From positions 167,242,549 to 167,306,548 of the forward strand of contig CM048750.1 of assembly GCA_026315105.1 (NCBI GenBank): a DNA stretch of 64,000 bases, read 5' to 3'. Positions 1 to 10,464 of this stretch are shown in pieces. The translations under genes were made by a program, and so were the position numbers. The notes beneath the pieces are model-generated. The model was given only the letters and a program-made list of their open reading frames with translations. It ran no database searches and was not told the DNA's origin. The first letter of the stretch is position 1. Every line of letters starts with the position of its first letter. Source of the stretch: Locusta migratoria. Its lineage: Eukaryota > Arthropoda > Insecta > Orthoptera > Acrididae.

Positions 1-620
1 ACTGAAAACGTATTGCTGCAGAACAAGACAAAATAAAGACAAATATCTAAGCAAATGAAAATTCTATTATCTCGTTCAGCTGTTAACGGTGTAAGTAGAG
101 AGAATATTGATCTCTTTTAACCAAGACAATGAAAAAGTGGGCCCCATCTTGGGCAGCGCAAGTGCTAAAGCGGAAGTATGTTTAATCTTTTCACGCCTAG
201 CGTTCGGTATGCAAACCATTGCATTTCTATAAACTTGCGAACACTGACAGCCACTTACACGCAGTCGTTAGAAAGAAGTGCATGGCGGCTACATTAAAAG
301 AGTACCGAGATCTACTATAATGACGGTAACGCCAGTAAGAGTGTAGTTTGTCGGCCAGTGTCTTCCAAGACTAGCAAGAAATGAGGATGAGAAGACCTCT
401 CGTTGGGTTTTGCTAAAGCTGGCGTCGAACTGCAATTTAGTGGCTGCTAGCCAACATCGCCAGAGGAAACGCGAACATTGGTGACATCCTGCGCAGCTTC
501 TTATGCTCTGGGTCATGTAGTGGCGGTAAACGGTGAAACTAGGAACAGCCCAGTCGTGCTCGTTCGCCGGGGAGACTCCAGGGATACAAAATAACGGCTG
601 GAACAGCCTTTGTGACTGTT
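1..620. other. No recognisable feature
   Basis: I see no gene, repeat arm or tRNA-like box here. A 126-codon minus-strand frame at 289-669 has no family resemblance and runs into a microsatellite-bearing SINE, so I treat it as chance. Confidence 0.5.
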
Positions 621-624
621 GAGC

Positions 625-672
625 ATATTGCGAATTTGCCGTCCAAGGTTTGAGTCCAACCTTGGGCATGTG

Positions 673-713
<41 letters not shown>

Positions 714-803
714 GTCCTTAGGTTGGTTTAACTTAGTTTAAGTAGTTTGTACGCCTAATAACCAAAGACGTTAAGTCCCATAGATGTACAAACATTTTAA
801 TTT
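625..803 (+). repeat. SINE-B-like copy, degenerate
   Basis: A B-box-like GGTTTGAGTCC lies at 647-657, followed by a (GT)n run and then the SINE-B tail (TGTCCTTAGGTTGG, TTTAAGTAGTTTGTA, ending near ACAAACATTTTAA). The head is poorly preserved, so the left boundary is approximate. Confidence 0.6.
674..712. repeat. (GT)n microsatellite
   Basis: About 20 uninterrupted GT units sit inside the SINE-B-like copy, at the point where other SINE-B copies read CATGTGTGTGT after the B box. Confidence 0.95.
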
Positions 804-892
804 AGGGAAGCATACCGTGATATAACATTTCCGTGGAGAATTACTTTCATGTCGTTTAGTTGCCGATTAATTTTATCAACTTTCTCAGCTCC

Positions 893-1834
893 AAAATGAA
901 AGTAATGTCTGTGAGAAAGAGATTTAAAGAGATTGAATGCCAAATAGGAGGAACAACGTTAGAACAGGTAGACAGTTTCAAGTACGTGGGATGTATTTTT
1001 TCTCACATGATGGCAACATAGTGGAAGAACCGCAATCGAGGTGCAGGAAAGCTAATGTAGTGAGTGGTCAGCTAAGATCTACTCTCTACTGCAAGAAGTA
1101 AGTCAGTACCAAGACTAAGCTAGCAGTGCACCGCTCAATCTTTCGACCAACTTTGTTGTATAGAAGTGAAAATTGGGTGGATACAGGTTACCTTATTCAC
1201 AAGGTAGAGGTTACAGATATGAAAGTAGCATGTATGATTGCAGGTACTAATGGGAAAACTGGAAGGAGGGTGTCCAGAATGAGGAAATCAAAGAAAAACT
1301 GGAAACGAACACCACAGATGAAGCAGTTAGTGCGAACAAACTGAGATGGTGGGATCATGTTACACGCATGGGAGAAGCAAGGTTACCTAAGAGACTCATG
1401 AGCTCGGCAGCGGAGGGTAAGAGGAGTCGAGGTAGACCAAGAAGAAAGTACTTAGATTAAGCACAGAATGATTTTGAAGTAAAACGCATAACATAATATA
1501 CGGCATCAATGTTAGCATTGAATAGGGGATCACGGAGGAATTTTATTGCCGGCCGCGGTGGCCTAGGGAACTTAGGCGCTCTAGTCGCGGTCTGCACGGC
1601 CACTACGGTTGGGGGTTAGAATCCCCCCTCGGGCATGGATCTTTGTGCCGTCATTCGTAGTAAATAGTTCATAATTAGTTTGTAAGTTTAGGGACTGATG
1701 ACCCCGTAGGTAAGTCCCATAAGCTATACAACATTTCAACATTTTTTTGAGGAATTTTATTAGAGGTACTATGCTCCAGACTGAACGCTGAAAGGGATAA
1801 TCAGTCTCTAATGATGATGATGATGATGATGATG
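893..1834 (+). pseudogene. LINE reverse transcriptase 3' end, 5'-truncated, with ATG-repeat tail
   Basis: This is the 3' end of a non-LTR retrotransposon: thumb and tail of the reverse transcriptase followed by a microsatellite tail. Readable peptides include YLIHKVEVTDMKVA around 1180-1230. The same peptides occur on the minus strand at 33.4-34.7 kb, so the two are copies of one family. Frame breaks and stops abolish coding, and only a 72-codon stretch (1126-1344) stays open. It ends in (ATG)n at 1811-1834, mirrored by the CAT run that ends the other copy. A SINE-A copy with a perfect 13-bp duplication interrupts it. The clade was not determined. Confidence 0.8.
1548..1748 (+). repeat. SINE-A copy with 13-bp target duplication
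   Basis: A full-length tRNA-derived SINE. The A-box region is GGTGGCCTAGGG and the B-box region is GGGGTTAGAATCC, followed by the family body (TTTGTAAGTTTAGGGACTGA). GAGGAATTTTATT flanks it perfectly at 1535-1547 and 1749-1761, showing target-primed insertion into the LINE relic around it. Confidence 0.95.
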
Positions 1835-2033
1835 ATCCTCACGTTTCATGCAGTTGCCCCATGGGCTTTGATTCATTTAACATAAGGTTGTAGAATTTCG
1901 TAATAGAACTTGATGTTTGTTGAAATTTAATTTTAAGTATGGTTGGTTCGTTGGCGCATTACCGCCTTAGGTCACATCAGCCAAGAGCTCTGATAACTTA
2001 TTGGAGTTGTTAAATATACAATCGGGGCATAAT

Positions 2034-2234
2034 AAAACAATGTTCAAAGGTTTGTATAGCTTATGGGACTTAATTATGGGGTCATCAGTCCCTAAACTTA
2101 CAAACTACTTACGAACTAGCTAATACTAAGGACGGCACAAATATCCATTCCCGAGGGGGGATTCGAACCCCCGACCGTAGTGGCCGTGCAGACCGTGACT
2201 GCGCGCCTCAGTCCCCTCGGCCATCGCGACCGGC
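2034..2234 (-). repeat. SINE-A copy
   Basis: Full-length copy read on the minus strand, with B box GGTTCGAATCC. It is flanked by GGGGCATAAT at 2024-2033 and 2235-2244. Confidence 0.94.
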
Positions 2235-2619
2235 GGGGCATAATCGATCAAACTTATTTTTGCTAGTTCTTGGTTGCTTGCTAAAATTAACTTGTTAGTG
2301 TCATCTGATTAGTTGGAGCATCACTTCCTCTCAAAATCCTTTTGTCTTATTTTGAAACGTGTATTTGTGGTTTCTTAAGAAAGTTGACAACCGGTTTAAC
2401 TGTTTTTGTTGGCTTGCCCTTCCTAAAATCCGTTGTCATATTAGGTGTCATATTTATGGGGTATTAAGACCACGTTTGTCAATAACTTGGATCACAAGCA
2501 ATAATTATCACTGAAACCAGCCCTTCCATCGACCCCCACCCAATTTCAACTTATTTTCTGAGAAAACGGGGCAAATGTTTCAGAATTTATAGTTTTACAA
2601 CCTTCAGCGGCACAGTCCA

Positions 2620-2770
2620 ACGTATTATCATTTATCGTACGAAGAACGACGTGTTTTTGTTAATTCTTCGGTGCGGCATTGCTTTGAAATGACACCGTGT
2701 AAGTTACAATAAGAAAACCATCAAATACGCAACGCAAGATGGCGTATGCCAGAGAGAGTTCTGGGCGAGG
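2620..2770 (+). repeat. Dispersed repeat, copy 1 of 3
   Basis: The stretch around AACGACGTGTTTTTGTTAAT and CATTGCTTTGAAATGACA recurs inverted at 11033-11170 and directly at 12640-12775. No coding sense was recognised. It is an unidentified interspersed repeat. Confidence 0.65.
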
Positions 2771-2827
2771 AATGTCACGTGACATCTGCAAACAGCTGGT
2801 TTTCGTTAATTCAGTGGAGGGTGTCAA

Positions 2828-3640
2828 CGTTATTTTTGCAAATATCTATTATACGATACGAGATATAAAAAAAAACATAAGGGAACAAAGTTGTAGAGAA
2901 TTTTTTTCCTCTACAAATTCGTTTATTCAATTTTCGCGTCAGATTTGCAATTAAAATTGCATTACAAACGGTTTTTTTTAGTATTACTAACGTATTTCTC
3001 GTCCGAAATATTTCAAAAAGCGAGGTTCTGGTCTGTGGTAGCCAAGAATTATGTCTGTAACATTTGGTCCCGATCGGTTGAACCGTTCGACCTAAAAGGT
3101 GGGAACACGTTACAGCCAGACAGACATCGTCAAATCGCCGTTATTTTTGCAAATATCTCTGCAGCGATGGAAGATATAAAAAAAAACATAATAGAGCGAA
3201 GTTGTAGAGATTTTTCCCCTCTACCAATTAGGTGCTCTACCAATTAGGTTATTCAATTTTCGTGTCAGATGAACGGTTTGTTTGCAATTACATTACAAAC
3301 GGCTTTTTTTGTCCGAAAAATTTGAAAAAGGGAGGTTCTGGTCTCTGGCGGCCTACAATGATGTCTGTAAAATTTGGTGCTAGTCGGTTGAACGGTTCGT
3401 CTTAAAAACAGGGAACACGTTACGGACAGACAGACAGACGGAAAGACAGACATACATGCCAAAATCGCCGTTATTTTTGCAAATATCTCTGAAACGATAC
3501 GAGATATGAAAAAACATAATAGAGCAAAGTTGTAGATAATATTCTCCTCTACAAATTCGGTTAATCAATTTTCGTGTCAGATGAATGGTTAAGCCGTTAT
3601 TTTCATTTAAATTTCGAGCTGTCAAAAGACGATCGCAAAG
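2828..3640. repeat. Tandem array of three ~310-330-bp units
   Basis: The unit start CGTTATTTTTGCAAATATCT occurs at 2828, 3139 and 3469 (periods 311 and 330). Each unit continues with an ACGATACGAGATAT-like stretch, an A run with ACATAA, AAGTTGTAGA, CTCTAC and ATTCAATTTTCGTGTCAGAT. Units 1 and 2 also share GAGGTTCTGGTCT and end in an ACAGACAGAC run. The third unit is partial. It looks like a short satellite or the internal repeat of an unidentified element. Confidence 0.85.
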
Positions 3641-3682
3641 GCCTTTTTTAATGTTACTAACGTAACCTAAAGTGGGCCAATA

Positions 3683-4405
3683 TAAGGTATGAGTGCGTTA
3701 TATTGTTACCAACAACAAAAAATACAATTTATTTTATTTTATTATATTTTTCGCACCCTGAATCCAGTCTGAATGCGACCCGACTTCATCCGTAAGATTA
3801 CGAAAGCTACTTTCGACCAAGCCGAAAATTTGGCGTCGGCCGCGGTGGCCGAGGGGACTGAGGCGCTCCAGTCACGGTCTGCACGGCCACTACGGTCGGG
3901 GGTTCGAATCCCCACTCGGGCATGGATATTTGTGCCGTCCTTAGTCTTAGTTATTTTATAAGTGGTTTGTAAGTTAAGGGACTGATGATCCCGCAGTTAA
4001 GTCCCTTAAGCTTAACAATCATTACATTACAAAATGTAGCCGCGGTAAATTTTACAGACAGCATACAGACATAAAGTTGAATGTACCTTTTAAATTGTAT
4101 CACAGTACGAGACATATATCATGGGATATTAGCACATAATCAGTAACGTTCATGGAAAACCGCCTCATCAAGCACCAAGTTTTAATCTATTACTTCTTTA
4201 CTACTAATGGTATTCTGTAGAGATTTTGCAGATATACCTGAAAAATGGCAGGAATAAATAAATAAGTATTAAAATTTAAGGTACTGGTGCGTTATATTGT
4301 AATTGAGAATAAAATACATTTTTCCCCACACTGAATCCATCGTGAACGTGACCCGACTTCATCCGTAAGATCACGAAAGTTAATTTCGACCAAGCCGAAT
4401 ATTCG
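3683..4405. repeat. Direct duplication flanking a SINE-A copy
   Basis: About 130-150 bp at 3683-3832 recurs at 4277-4405. Shared blocks include GTGCGTTATATTGT, CCCGACTTCATCCGTAAGAT and TTTCGACCAAGCCGAA. The second copy continues into the palindrome GCCGAATATTCGGC. The copies lie about 590 bp apart and could be a segmental duplication or degenerate element ends. Confidence 0.75.
3834..4022 (+). repeat. SINE-A copy
   Basis: tRNA-like head with GGTGGCCGAGGGGACTGAGG and GGTTCGAATCC, then the family tail ending near AAGTCCCTTAAGCTTAACA. No clear target duplication was found. Confidence 0.88.
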
Positions 4406-5070
4406 GCTGATTTCTGTGCCGAAACCGAAACTGCGGCCGAAACCAACAGTTGGTCCGAAAAGAATATTCGGTGTGTCCTCAGATGACGGTGCTCATACAC
4501 AGGTGAGTTGCTGGGGCTCGACGCACCTGCGGCCGAGTCGTGAGGCAACACAGAGTCAGGGCAGGAAAGGGCAGGGACGCGGAACGCCGCCACAGGGGGT
4601 TTCCTGCCGTTGCGCCAGCGTGTGAGCGAGCGGCAATGCTCGGTGCGGGTACCACGCCGTGCTCCAGTAAGCCCCGATTTCTCTCCGCGTACCGCCGCAA
4701 AACACACTGGCGTGTCGTCGACGCCTGCTGTTGGGAAACCACTGCCGAATCCTACAGCGGCTCGGCAAGTCCGAGGGCAAGAGAAGAGGAGGAGGAGGAG
4801 AAAAAAAGGGAGGTGCTGCCCGGTTCGTGAGAAATTGCGCACCGACATTTGCGCCACATCCTGTCGCTACATGTACACAGGTGGGCTGCGGTCACAAACA
4901 ATCCTACCTTATGAATGGTGGCAGTCTCGTTTTTAATAGATGCGGAAATTGCTGCTTGTCTGGCTGGCGGCAGCCGGATGACAGTTATTGCACGGCGTCT
5001 GTGATGTGTCCGATTTATGTAACAGCTGCACTGGAATGCACGTGTCGGCACAGTCCCACAGAAAGGAGAT
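4406..5070. other. GC-rich, CpG-containing patch without a recognised gene
   Basis: Unlike its AT-rich surroundings, this stretch is rich in G, C and CpG, roughly from 4420 to 4830. It holds overlapping open frames on both strands, including 193 codons on the minus strand (4276-4857) that begin with a leucine-rich stretch translated from an A/G-rich run. None resembles a known family. A splice-donor-like CAGGTGAGT is at 4500. A CpG island or first exon is possible, but the open frames may simply reflect base composition. Confidence 0.35.
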
Positions 5071-5178
5071 AAAGGACAGTCATGAAAAAAAGAACAATTA
5101 GGCGCTCAAAGAAAAACGCGTAATAATAATTTCCTGAGGCTCAATGGACATTAGTGTCGCTGAACGAATCCAGTCAAC

Positions 5179-5542
5179 AAACCGGGAAAATGGAACCAAT
5201 ACTTTAAGGCTTAAACAGGAAAAAAAAATTTTCCTGGCGACTTATCATGTCGTTAAGAGCTGAAGGATACGTTAAAGCGCACACTGACAAAATTTCCGGG
5301 GGTTGGAACACTTGCGGGGAATGACACTTGCGGGGAGTGACACTTGCGGGGAACCCGGGGCCCTTGGGGCGGCTAACCGGGAAAATGGGACAAATACTGT
5401 AAGGCGACTTATCACATCGTTAAGAGCTGAAGGATACGTTAAAGCGCACACTGACAAAATTTCCAGGGGTTGGAACACTTGTGGGGAATTACACTTGCGG
5501 GGAGTGACACTTGCGGGGAACCCGGGGCCCTTGGGGCGGCTA
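5179..5542. repeat. Two-unit tandem repeat with an internal 16-bp minisatellite
   Basis: AACCGGGAAAATGG starts the units at 5179 and 5373, and the shared core GGCGACTTATCA starts at 5236 and 5403 (period 167). The second unit lacks about 27 bp. Inside each core, ACACTTGCGGGG repeats three times before GAACCCGGGGCCCTTGGGGC. Confidence 0.9.
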
Positions 5543-6829
5543 AAAGCTTTTCCTGGGTACAGGCACACCAAGAAGTCTAGCACTATCAACATAACACGAA
5601 ACCAAAGGCTGTATGTTTTATCTTTGCGGCGTGTCTTGCAGTTGTTGCGTTTAGAGTCGTTACGTGACTGTCGTGGGGTATAGTCGATGGGTAGGAGTCG
5701 TCTTGGAACTGCCGAGTAAGGCAGTCGATGTGTAGGATTCGAAGAGTAAGAATAGGAAAATTTTAAGGCTTTAGCCGTTTTGAAGAGTTGAAGCCAAGTC
5801 TGCAGATTGCTATTTTTGTAAGGACGTTAATGTTAATGAATACTGTCATAAGGTGAAACTTGTATATTTCTAATGTTATGAATGGTAGCTTGTACTTGAA
5901 CTACTGTAGCTGATGTTTGCCTTTTGCTAATGAATACAGTTAAGTGCAGCTTGCATTTATCATTTAACCCAGTCATTTTACCAGTTCCTGTTTCCTTTCA
6001 CCAATTTGAAAGTTAATTTACAATCAGAGCTGATCATTGAGATCATTGTTTCTTGTGATAGTGTTGCATAAGAAAAGTGTTATTAATTTTAAAAGTGTTA
6101 ATGAGGACAGTTCATTGTAAGCATTTTTGACATGATCAATTTGTCTATCAATGAGAGTAGAAAGTAGTTTTTTCGTAAGTGCAGTGAAGGTCATAGTTAG
6201 ATTTTTTCAGTGTTAATGAGTTCACATTATTGAGTCACTTAATGTTAGCAACAGTTAAAGTGATTTTTATGATAAGAGAAATAGATCACGTAATGAGAAA
6301 AGAAATATTTGCAGTGTGTGATATTTTGAAAACATTACCAGATTTGAAGAACATATTTATATCAATGAATGAGTATGGTAATTGTTGTACAAATAAGCAC
6401 ATTATCAAGTGTAGTGATTTTGGTATCCCATTAAGCCTAAATGTCTTTATTTGGTATTTGAAATCATGTTTATTCAAGTGTTAAAAGTAATACAGTAATA
6501 GAACGCTGGTTTGTTGGCTCTCGCAGTCGAATTGTGCATCTATTGTCTAGCCATTAGAATATGGTACACGCTAGCAAATCTGAACATTCCATTTGCTCAT
6601 ATTGTTTCTCACACACGAGATTAGTATGCAGACAAATTCCAAGTTTATTTAAAGTTGTTTTATTAACTACAGTAAAATTTAAAATGTTATCCGTTGCGCA
6701 CAAAAGAAAAATACCTGCAAACACGTAAGATTACTGCATCCACGTCAGTTGCAATTTATTCTAACAGGGCAGTGGAAGGTACTAAGTCAAGTTATTTTGT
6801 AGTCAGTTATTTTATAGTCAGTCGCAACA
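5543..6829. other. AT-rich sequence, nothing recognised
   Basis: Apart from short AT-rich open frames on both strands around 6230-6484, I see no domain, repeat arm or tRNA-like box. Confidence 0.5.
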
Positions 6830-7026
6830 AATGTTCAAATGTTTGTATAGTCTATGGGACTTAACTACGGGGTCATCAGCCCCTAAACTTACAAACTACT
6901 TATGAACTACTTACGAACTAGGAAGGCACAAATATCCATGCCCGAGGGGGGATCCGAACCCCCGACCGTAGTGGCCGTGCAGACCGTGACTGGAGCGCCT
7001 TAGTCCCCTCGGCCACCGCGGCCGGC
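6830..7026 (-). repeat. SINE-A copy
   Basis: Full-length minus-strand copy flanked by AGTCGCAACA (6820-6829) and AGTCACAACA (7027-7036), one mismatch. Confidence 0.93.
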
Positions 7027-7102
7027 AGTCACAACAGAAAATTTATTAGTGAATTTTATGGGGCACAGTCTCTTAACACAAACAGTGACACGATATTGTT
7101 CC

Positions 7103-7103
<1 letters not shown>

Positions 7104-7143
<40 letters not shown>
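7104..7143. repeat. (CA)n microsatellite
   Basis: About 20 perfect CA units in unique-looking sequence. Confidence 0.95.
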
Positions 7144-7145
<2 letters not shown>

Positions 7146-7227
7146 TAGTTTACAATAACCATCCAAACACATACTATTACTAAACATTCATACGTGACCT
7201 AACTTCCTAACAATTAGTAAAACAGTG

Positions 7228-7420
7228 TCAAGTCCTGCTGTAAGAAACACTCTTGTTTTTATGGTCCAGTGGGCAAAATTTCTTCAAGATTGGAATAAGA
7301 CTGTCTGTAGGTTGTATGCCTCGAAACCTGTAAATGAAGTACCCTTTGCCATCCACCACACGTAATTTTACATAGACCTTGTTTCGAAAGTCAATGATAC
7401 CGTAGATTTGTATAGATTTC
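7228..7420. repeat. Fragment of a dispersed AT-rich repeat
   Basis: The block around AAGTACCCTTTGCCATCCAC and TTTTACATAGACCTTGTTT resembles two adjacent units at 40040-40260 within the long repeat at 38.5-40.5 kb. A 64-codon minus-strand frame here is a by-product of the repeat. Confidence 0.6.
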
Positions 7421-7492
7421 AAACAAACAAACTGTTTGTTCTGGTCTTCAGTCCAAAGACTTTGATGAATCTCTCTAAGTTACCCAGCCATG

Positions 7493-7682
7493 TGAAGCCG
7501 AGTAGCCGAGCGTTCTAAGGCACCTAGCTGCGCAGCGCGGCGCTGCTCGCCGTCGGAGGTTCGAGTCCTCTCTCTGGCATGGTTGTATCTGCTGTTCTTA
7601 GCATAAGTTTAAGTATTTTATAAGCCTAGGAATTGACGACCAGAGTAATTAAGTTCCATAGATTTTCAAACATTTGAATATT
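7493..7682 (+). repeat. SINE-B copy, diverged
   Basis: Head GAGTAGCCGAGCGTTCTAAGG with B box GGTTCGAGTCC at about 7557-7567, and family tail ending CAAACATTTGAATA. The head differs from consensus and I see no clear target duplication. Confidence 0.8.
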
Positions 7683-7724
7683 TTTGGTAAACTGGCATTT
7701 CCTTGATTTCTCGGAATATTCCCA

Positions 7725-7936
7725 GGCCGCGGTAGAGTAGCCGAGCGGTCTACAGCGTATCGCTGAGCAGCGCGCGGTTGCTTGCCGTCGGAGGTTCGAT
7801 CCTAACTGGGGCGTGTGTGTGTGTGTGTGTGGGGGGGGTCTGTTGTCCTTAGGTTAGTTTACCTTAGTTTAAGTAGTTGTAAGCTAAAAACCGATGACCA
7901 CGCAGTTTGGTCCGATAGATTTACAAACATTTGAAC
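7725..7936 (+). repeat. SINE-B copy with internal GT and G runs
   Basis: Full-length copy starting GGCCGCGGTAGAGTAGCCGA. After the B box it carries (GT)n at 7813-7830 and a G run. AATATTCCCA flanks it at 7715-7724 and 7937-7946. Confidence 0.94.
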
Positions 7937-7946
7937 AATATTCCCA

Positions 7947-8376
7947 CCAATCGATCCCTCCTCGCAGCCACGATATACCAGAACTCGTGGGGTGCGAACT
8001 ACTTGTAGGTTTGCATCCGACAGCATCTGTTTTCAGTGGTACGTCACATTGTGATTATAAGGCGATGAATTAGTTCCCACACGTTTTTCTTGTTTTGACA
8101 GGGGAGCGGTCTATGCGGCATTTCGTATGCACTCATTATTCATGTGATGGTAATACGTTCTTACCACATGAGTCATGTTCTGCAACTAAGGCAAAGTATG
8201 AAACTTGCCAGGGCTACCACAAGAGAACAGATATGTCATTGACATAACGGACAGTTAATAATGTAGTGACAAAAACGAAATTAAAATTTTGTTCAAGAAT
8301 GAGATTTGAACCCACGATTTTCTGGTTTGTACTTGAACATCAAGATAACAGAACTATAACACGTTTACTACAACGG
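7947..8376. other. Mostly unassigned sequence with a tRNA-like trace
   Basis: GAGATTTGAACCCACGA at about 8307-8323 reads as a B box on the minus strand, so a decayed tRNA-related repeat may lie at 8280-8370. Nothing else was recognised. Confidence 0.4.
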
Positions 8377-9463
8377 TTCTTTTATTTTCCTTTAGGCGGT
8401 ATCTATCTTTCACCTAGTTACACTTACTTCTAGAGACTTGCATTTGTCTTTTAGCCACAAATTGTTAGTCCATCTGCATTTCCCGGCAACACTTTTTTAG
8501 CCGTCTATACTCCCTTTTGTCTGCTTTACTTGCTGCACTTTTACATTTTTTCCTTTCATCAGTCATGTTCAGTATTTCCTGTGTTATCCAAGGATTTCTC
8601 TTAGGCCTTGTCCTCATACGTTTATGGTCATCGGCAACCTTCACTACATTATCTCTCGAAGATACCCATGCCTCTTCAAATGTATTTCTTCTCCCAATTT
8701 TGGTCAAACCTTGCCTTATGCTCTCCTGAAACTCTCGACAGTCTCAGGATCCTTCGGTTTATCTATGTTCCATCTCCTTAATTTTTTTACCTTCTTCCAA
8801 TTTCTTACGTTTTAACCCATTTCTTCCCAGTGTTGCGTACACGCAACACAAAATTTAGCCTTACAAAATGCAGTCGAAATGGACTTACTATACAAAACTC
8901 ACCACACATGTGTTAAAAGGCATTCACAGGCTCTCTGTACATGTGTTAAGGTTTCACAATTACCACCATCAATGTAAGTCAGAGTTATCATATAATAGAC
9001 AATACTGCACAGTTTGAACAAATAGAAGAATGTAATCACAAAAACTATTTTTTCTATTTTTTTTACTAGGAAACAGCGCAACATTATGGATGGTGCAAAT
9101 TACAACATATACTGCCAGTTTGTAATATTTGTAATGTTATTTCAATTATTTTAAAGAGAACCTGATGACTAATTATAACACTTTTTCACAATTTCTATTT
9201 TTGGGAAGAAATGGGTTAATATACAGTTTATAACCAATAAGTTATGTATGGTCAGTCTATACCTGTCCCTGGATATGTCTTACAGTTTAAAACCTGGTTT
9301 CGAAATATGTCTTATTATGAAGTCAATTTACCTTCCGGTGTCTCCTGGTCTCTTCCACGTACACAACATTCTTTCACGATGCCAAGTGTTTGTGATGATT
9401 ACATTGTGCTGTGTTCAGAATTCCTTTTGCCCGGTATATATTCATCTCCTACTTCAGATTTAC
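8377..9463 (-). pseudogene. RTE-like LINE, linker and endonuclease fragment, split by a MITE
   Basis: Minus-strand fragment matching the large LINE at 61.4-64 kb. The 80-codon frame at 8465-8707 contains KRNPWITQEILNMTDERKK, parallel to KNPWISQEILNLIDERRK of the larger copy. Sequence at 9225-9400 corresponds to that copy's endonuclease end. The 400-bp insertion at 8816-9215 separates the halves. If the insertion and one TTAA are removed, the flanks align continuously with 63480-63545. Frames are broken, so it is a dead copy. Confidence 0.85.
8816..9215. mobile_element. piggyBac-type MITE with TTAA target duplications
   Basis: A 400-bp insertion bounded by TTAA at 8812-8815 and 9216-9219. The terminal inverted repeats begin CCCATTTCTTCCCA on the left, and the right end reads GGGAAGAAATGGG. 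A hairpin GTGTTGCGT/ACGCAACAC follows just inside the left terminus (about 8830-8849). The TTAA duplication is the hallmark of piggyBac transposition. No transposase is encoded, so mobilisation would have been in trans. Confidence 0.92.
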
Positions 9464-9587
9464 AAACATTTGAACTTTTTCTTTTTTCTTTTTCTTCTTA
9501 TTTTTTTCAAAATTCACACAGATAACACCAAACAAGAGCACGGTATCAAAATTTGTACAGCTTCTAAGTACGGTGAACAGTCCTGTA

Positions 9588-10139
9588 ACATTAACGTAGA
9601 TGAACTATGAACTATAGTTATCTTACTGTCCGTCGAAATAGTCACCACCTATAACATTTCACAGATGAGCTCTGCGGTACATTTCTGTAAACTTTGTAAG
9701 TTTCGCTGGATGCCAGGAAAATCGTTAAATCTCTTTTCTTTCAAAGCGAGTTTGAGTCGAGGGAACAGGAAAAAGTCTGAGATATGGCAGATGTAAAAGT
9801 TGCTCCACCCCGCTTTTTTGCCAGGGACTGTTTGACGATATTGGCTGTGTGAGGGCGAGCGTTGTGCAACTTGAACATACACCATATTCGCCGGATCTCA
9901 ATCCTCCAGACTTCTTCCTATTCCCTCGACTCAACCTCGCTTTGTAAGGAAAGATGTTTGACGTTATTCCTGACATCCAATGAAACGTGACGAAGCTTTT
10001 GAACACCAACCCTAAAGGAAGACTACATGAAAAGATTCCAGGACATGTATCACAGAGCTCTGCGGTGCGTAGTTATGGGAGCAGACTATTTCCAAGGACA
10101 ATAACGTAACTGTAGTTCATAGTTCATCTACGTTAATGT
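9588..10139. mobile_element. Palindromic mariner derivative made of two inverted 3' ends
   Basis: A 552-bp element flanked by TA (9586-9587 and 10140-10141). Its two ends are inverted repeats of about 70 bp starting ACATTAACGTAGATGAACTA. Each half encodes the C-terminal part of a mariner transposase reading outward. On the minus strand the left half reads HNARPHTANIVKQSLAKK and FFLFPRLKLAL. On the plus strand the right half reads YSPDLNPPDFFLFPRLNLAL. The halves meet near 9866, and neither has the N-terminal or DNA-binding region. This looks like an inverted duplication of a mariner 3' end, a fold-back element. Confidence 0.85.
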
Positions 10140-10175
10140 TATAGTTCTATTCATCGAACTTTGTCAGATTATCAC

Positions 10176-10464
10176 TATTTTTTCGCAATAGCGAATTTCT
10201 CTTAGCGTCACTGTATAAGGTATGGATGTTCTACCAAATGGTGATATATGACAATTTGTGTCGGGCCGCTTTTCGCAAGCGGTCGCCATAACCACTAGGC
10301 TACCCGAACACGACTCCAGGAGCGACCCAAACTTACATATGCCACATTGACTGCACATATGAGTCCACTGCATTCGTGTTCGAGTCCCAGCCCGGCACAA
10401 ATTTGGTAGAACACCCATACCTTATATTGTGACGCTAAGAGAAATTCGCTATTGTGAAAAAATA
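10176..10464. mobile_element. MITE-like element with ~60-bp inverted ends and a tRNA-like core
   Basis: The left arm TATTTTTTCGCAATAGCGAA (10176 on) and the right arm ending TTCGCTATTGTGAAAAAATA (10464) are near-perfect inverted repeats for about 60 bp. The 160-bp core contains tRNA-like boxes: TAGCCTAGTGGTT on the minus strand (about 10294-10306) and GTTCGAGTCCCAG on the plus strand (about 10379-10391). No coding capacity was seen and no clear target duplication was found. Confidence 0.8.

Noticed and set aside
1562..1633. tRNA gene candidates with A and B boxes (here and at many loci)
   Set aside because: All are heads of SINE copies with shared tails and target duplications, or decayed tRNA-related repeats; acceptor stems are not closed.
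2828..3640. CRISPR-like array
   Set aside because: Units are ~320 bp without short repeats and unique spacers, and the sequence context is an animal genome.
4276..4857. 193-codon minus-strand frame with a signal-peptide-like start
   Set aside because: It overlaps several open frames in a GC-rich patch, has no family motif, and its leucine run is the translation of an A/G-rich tract.
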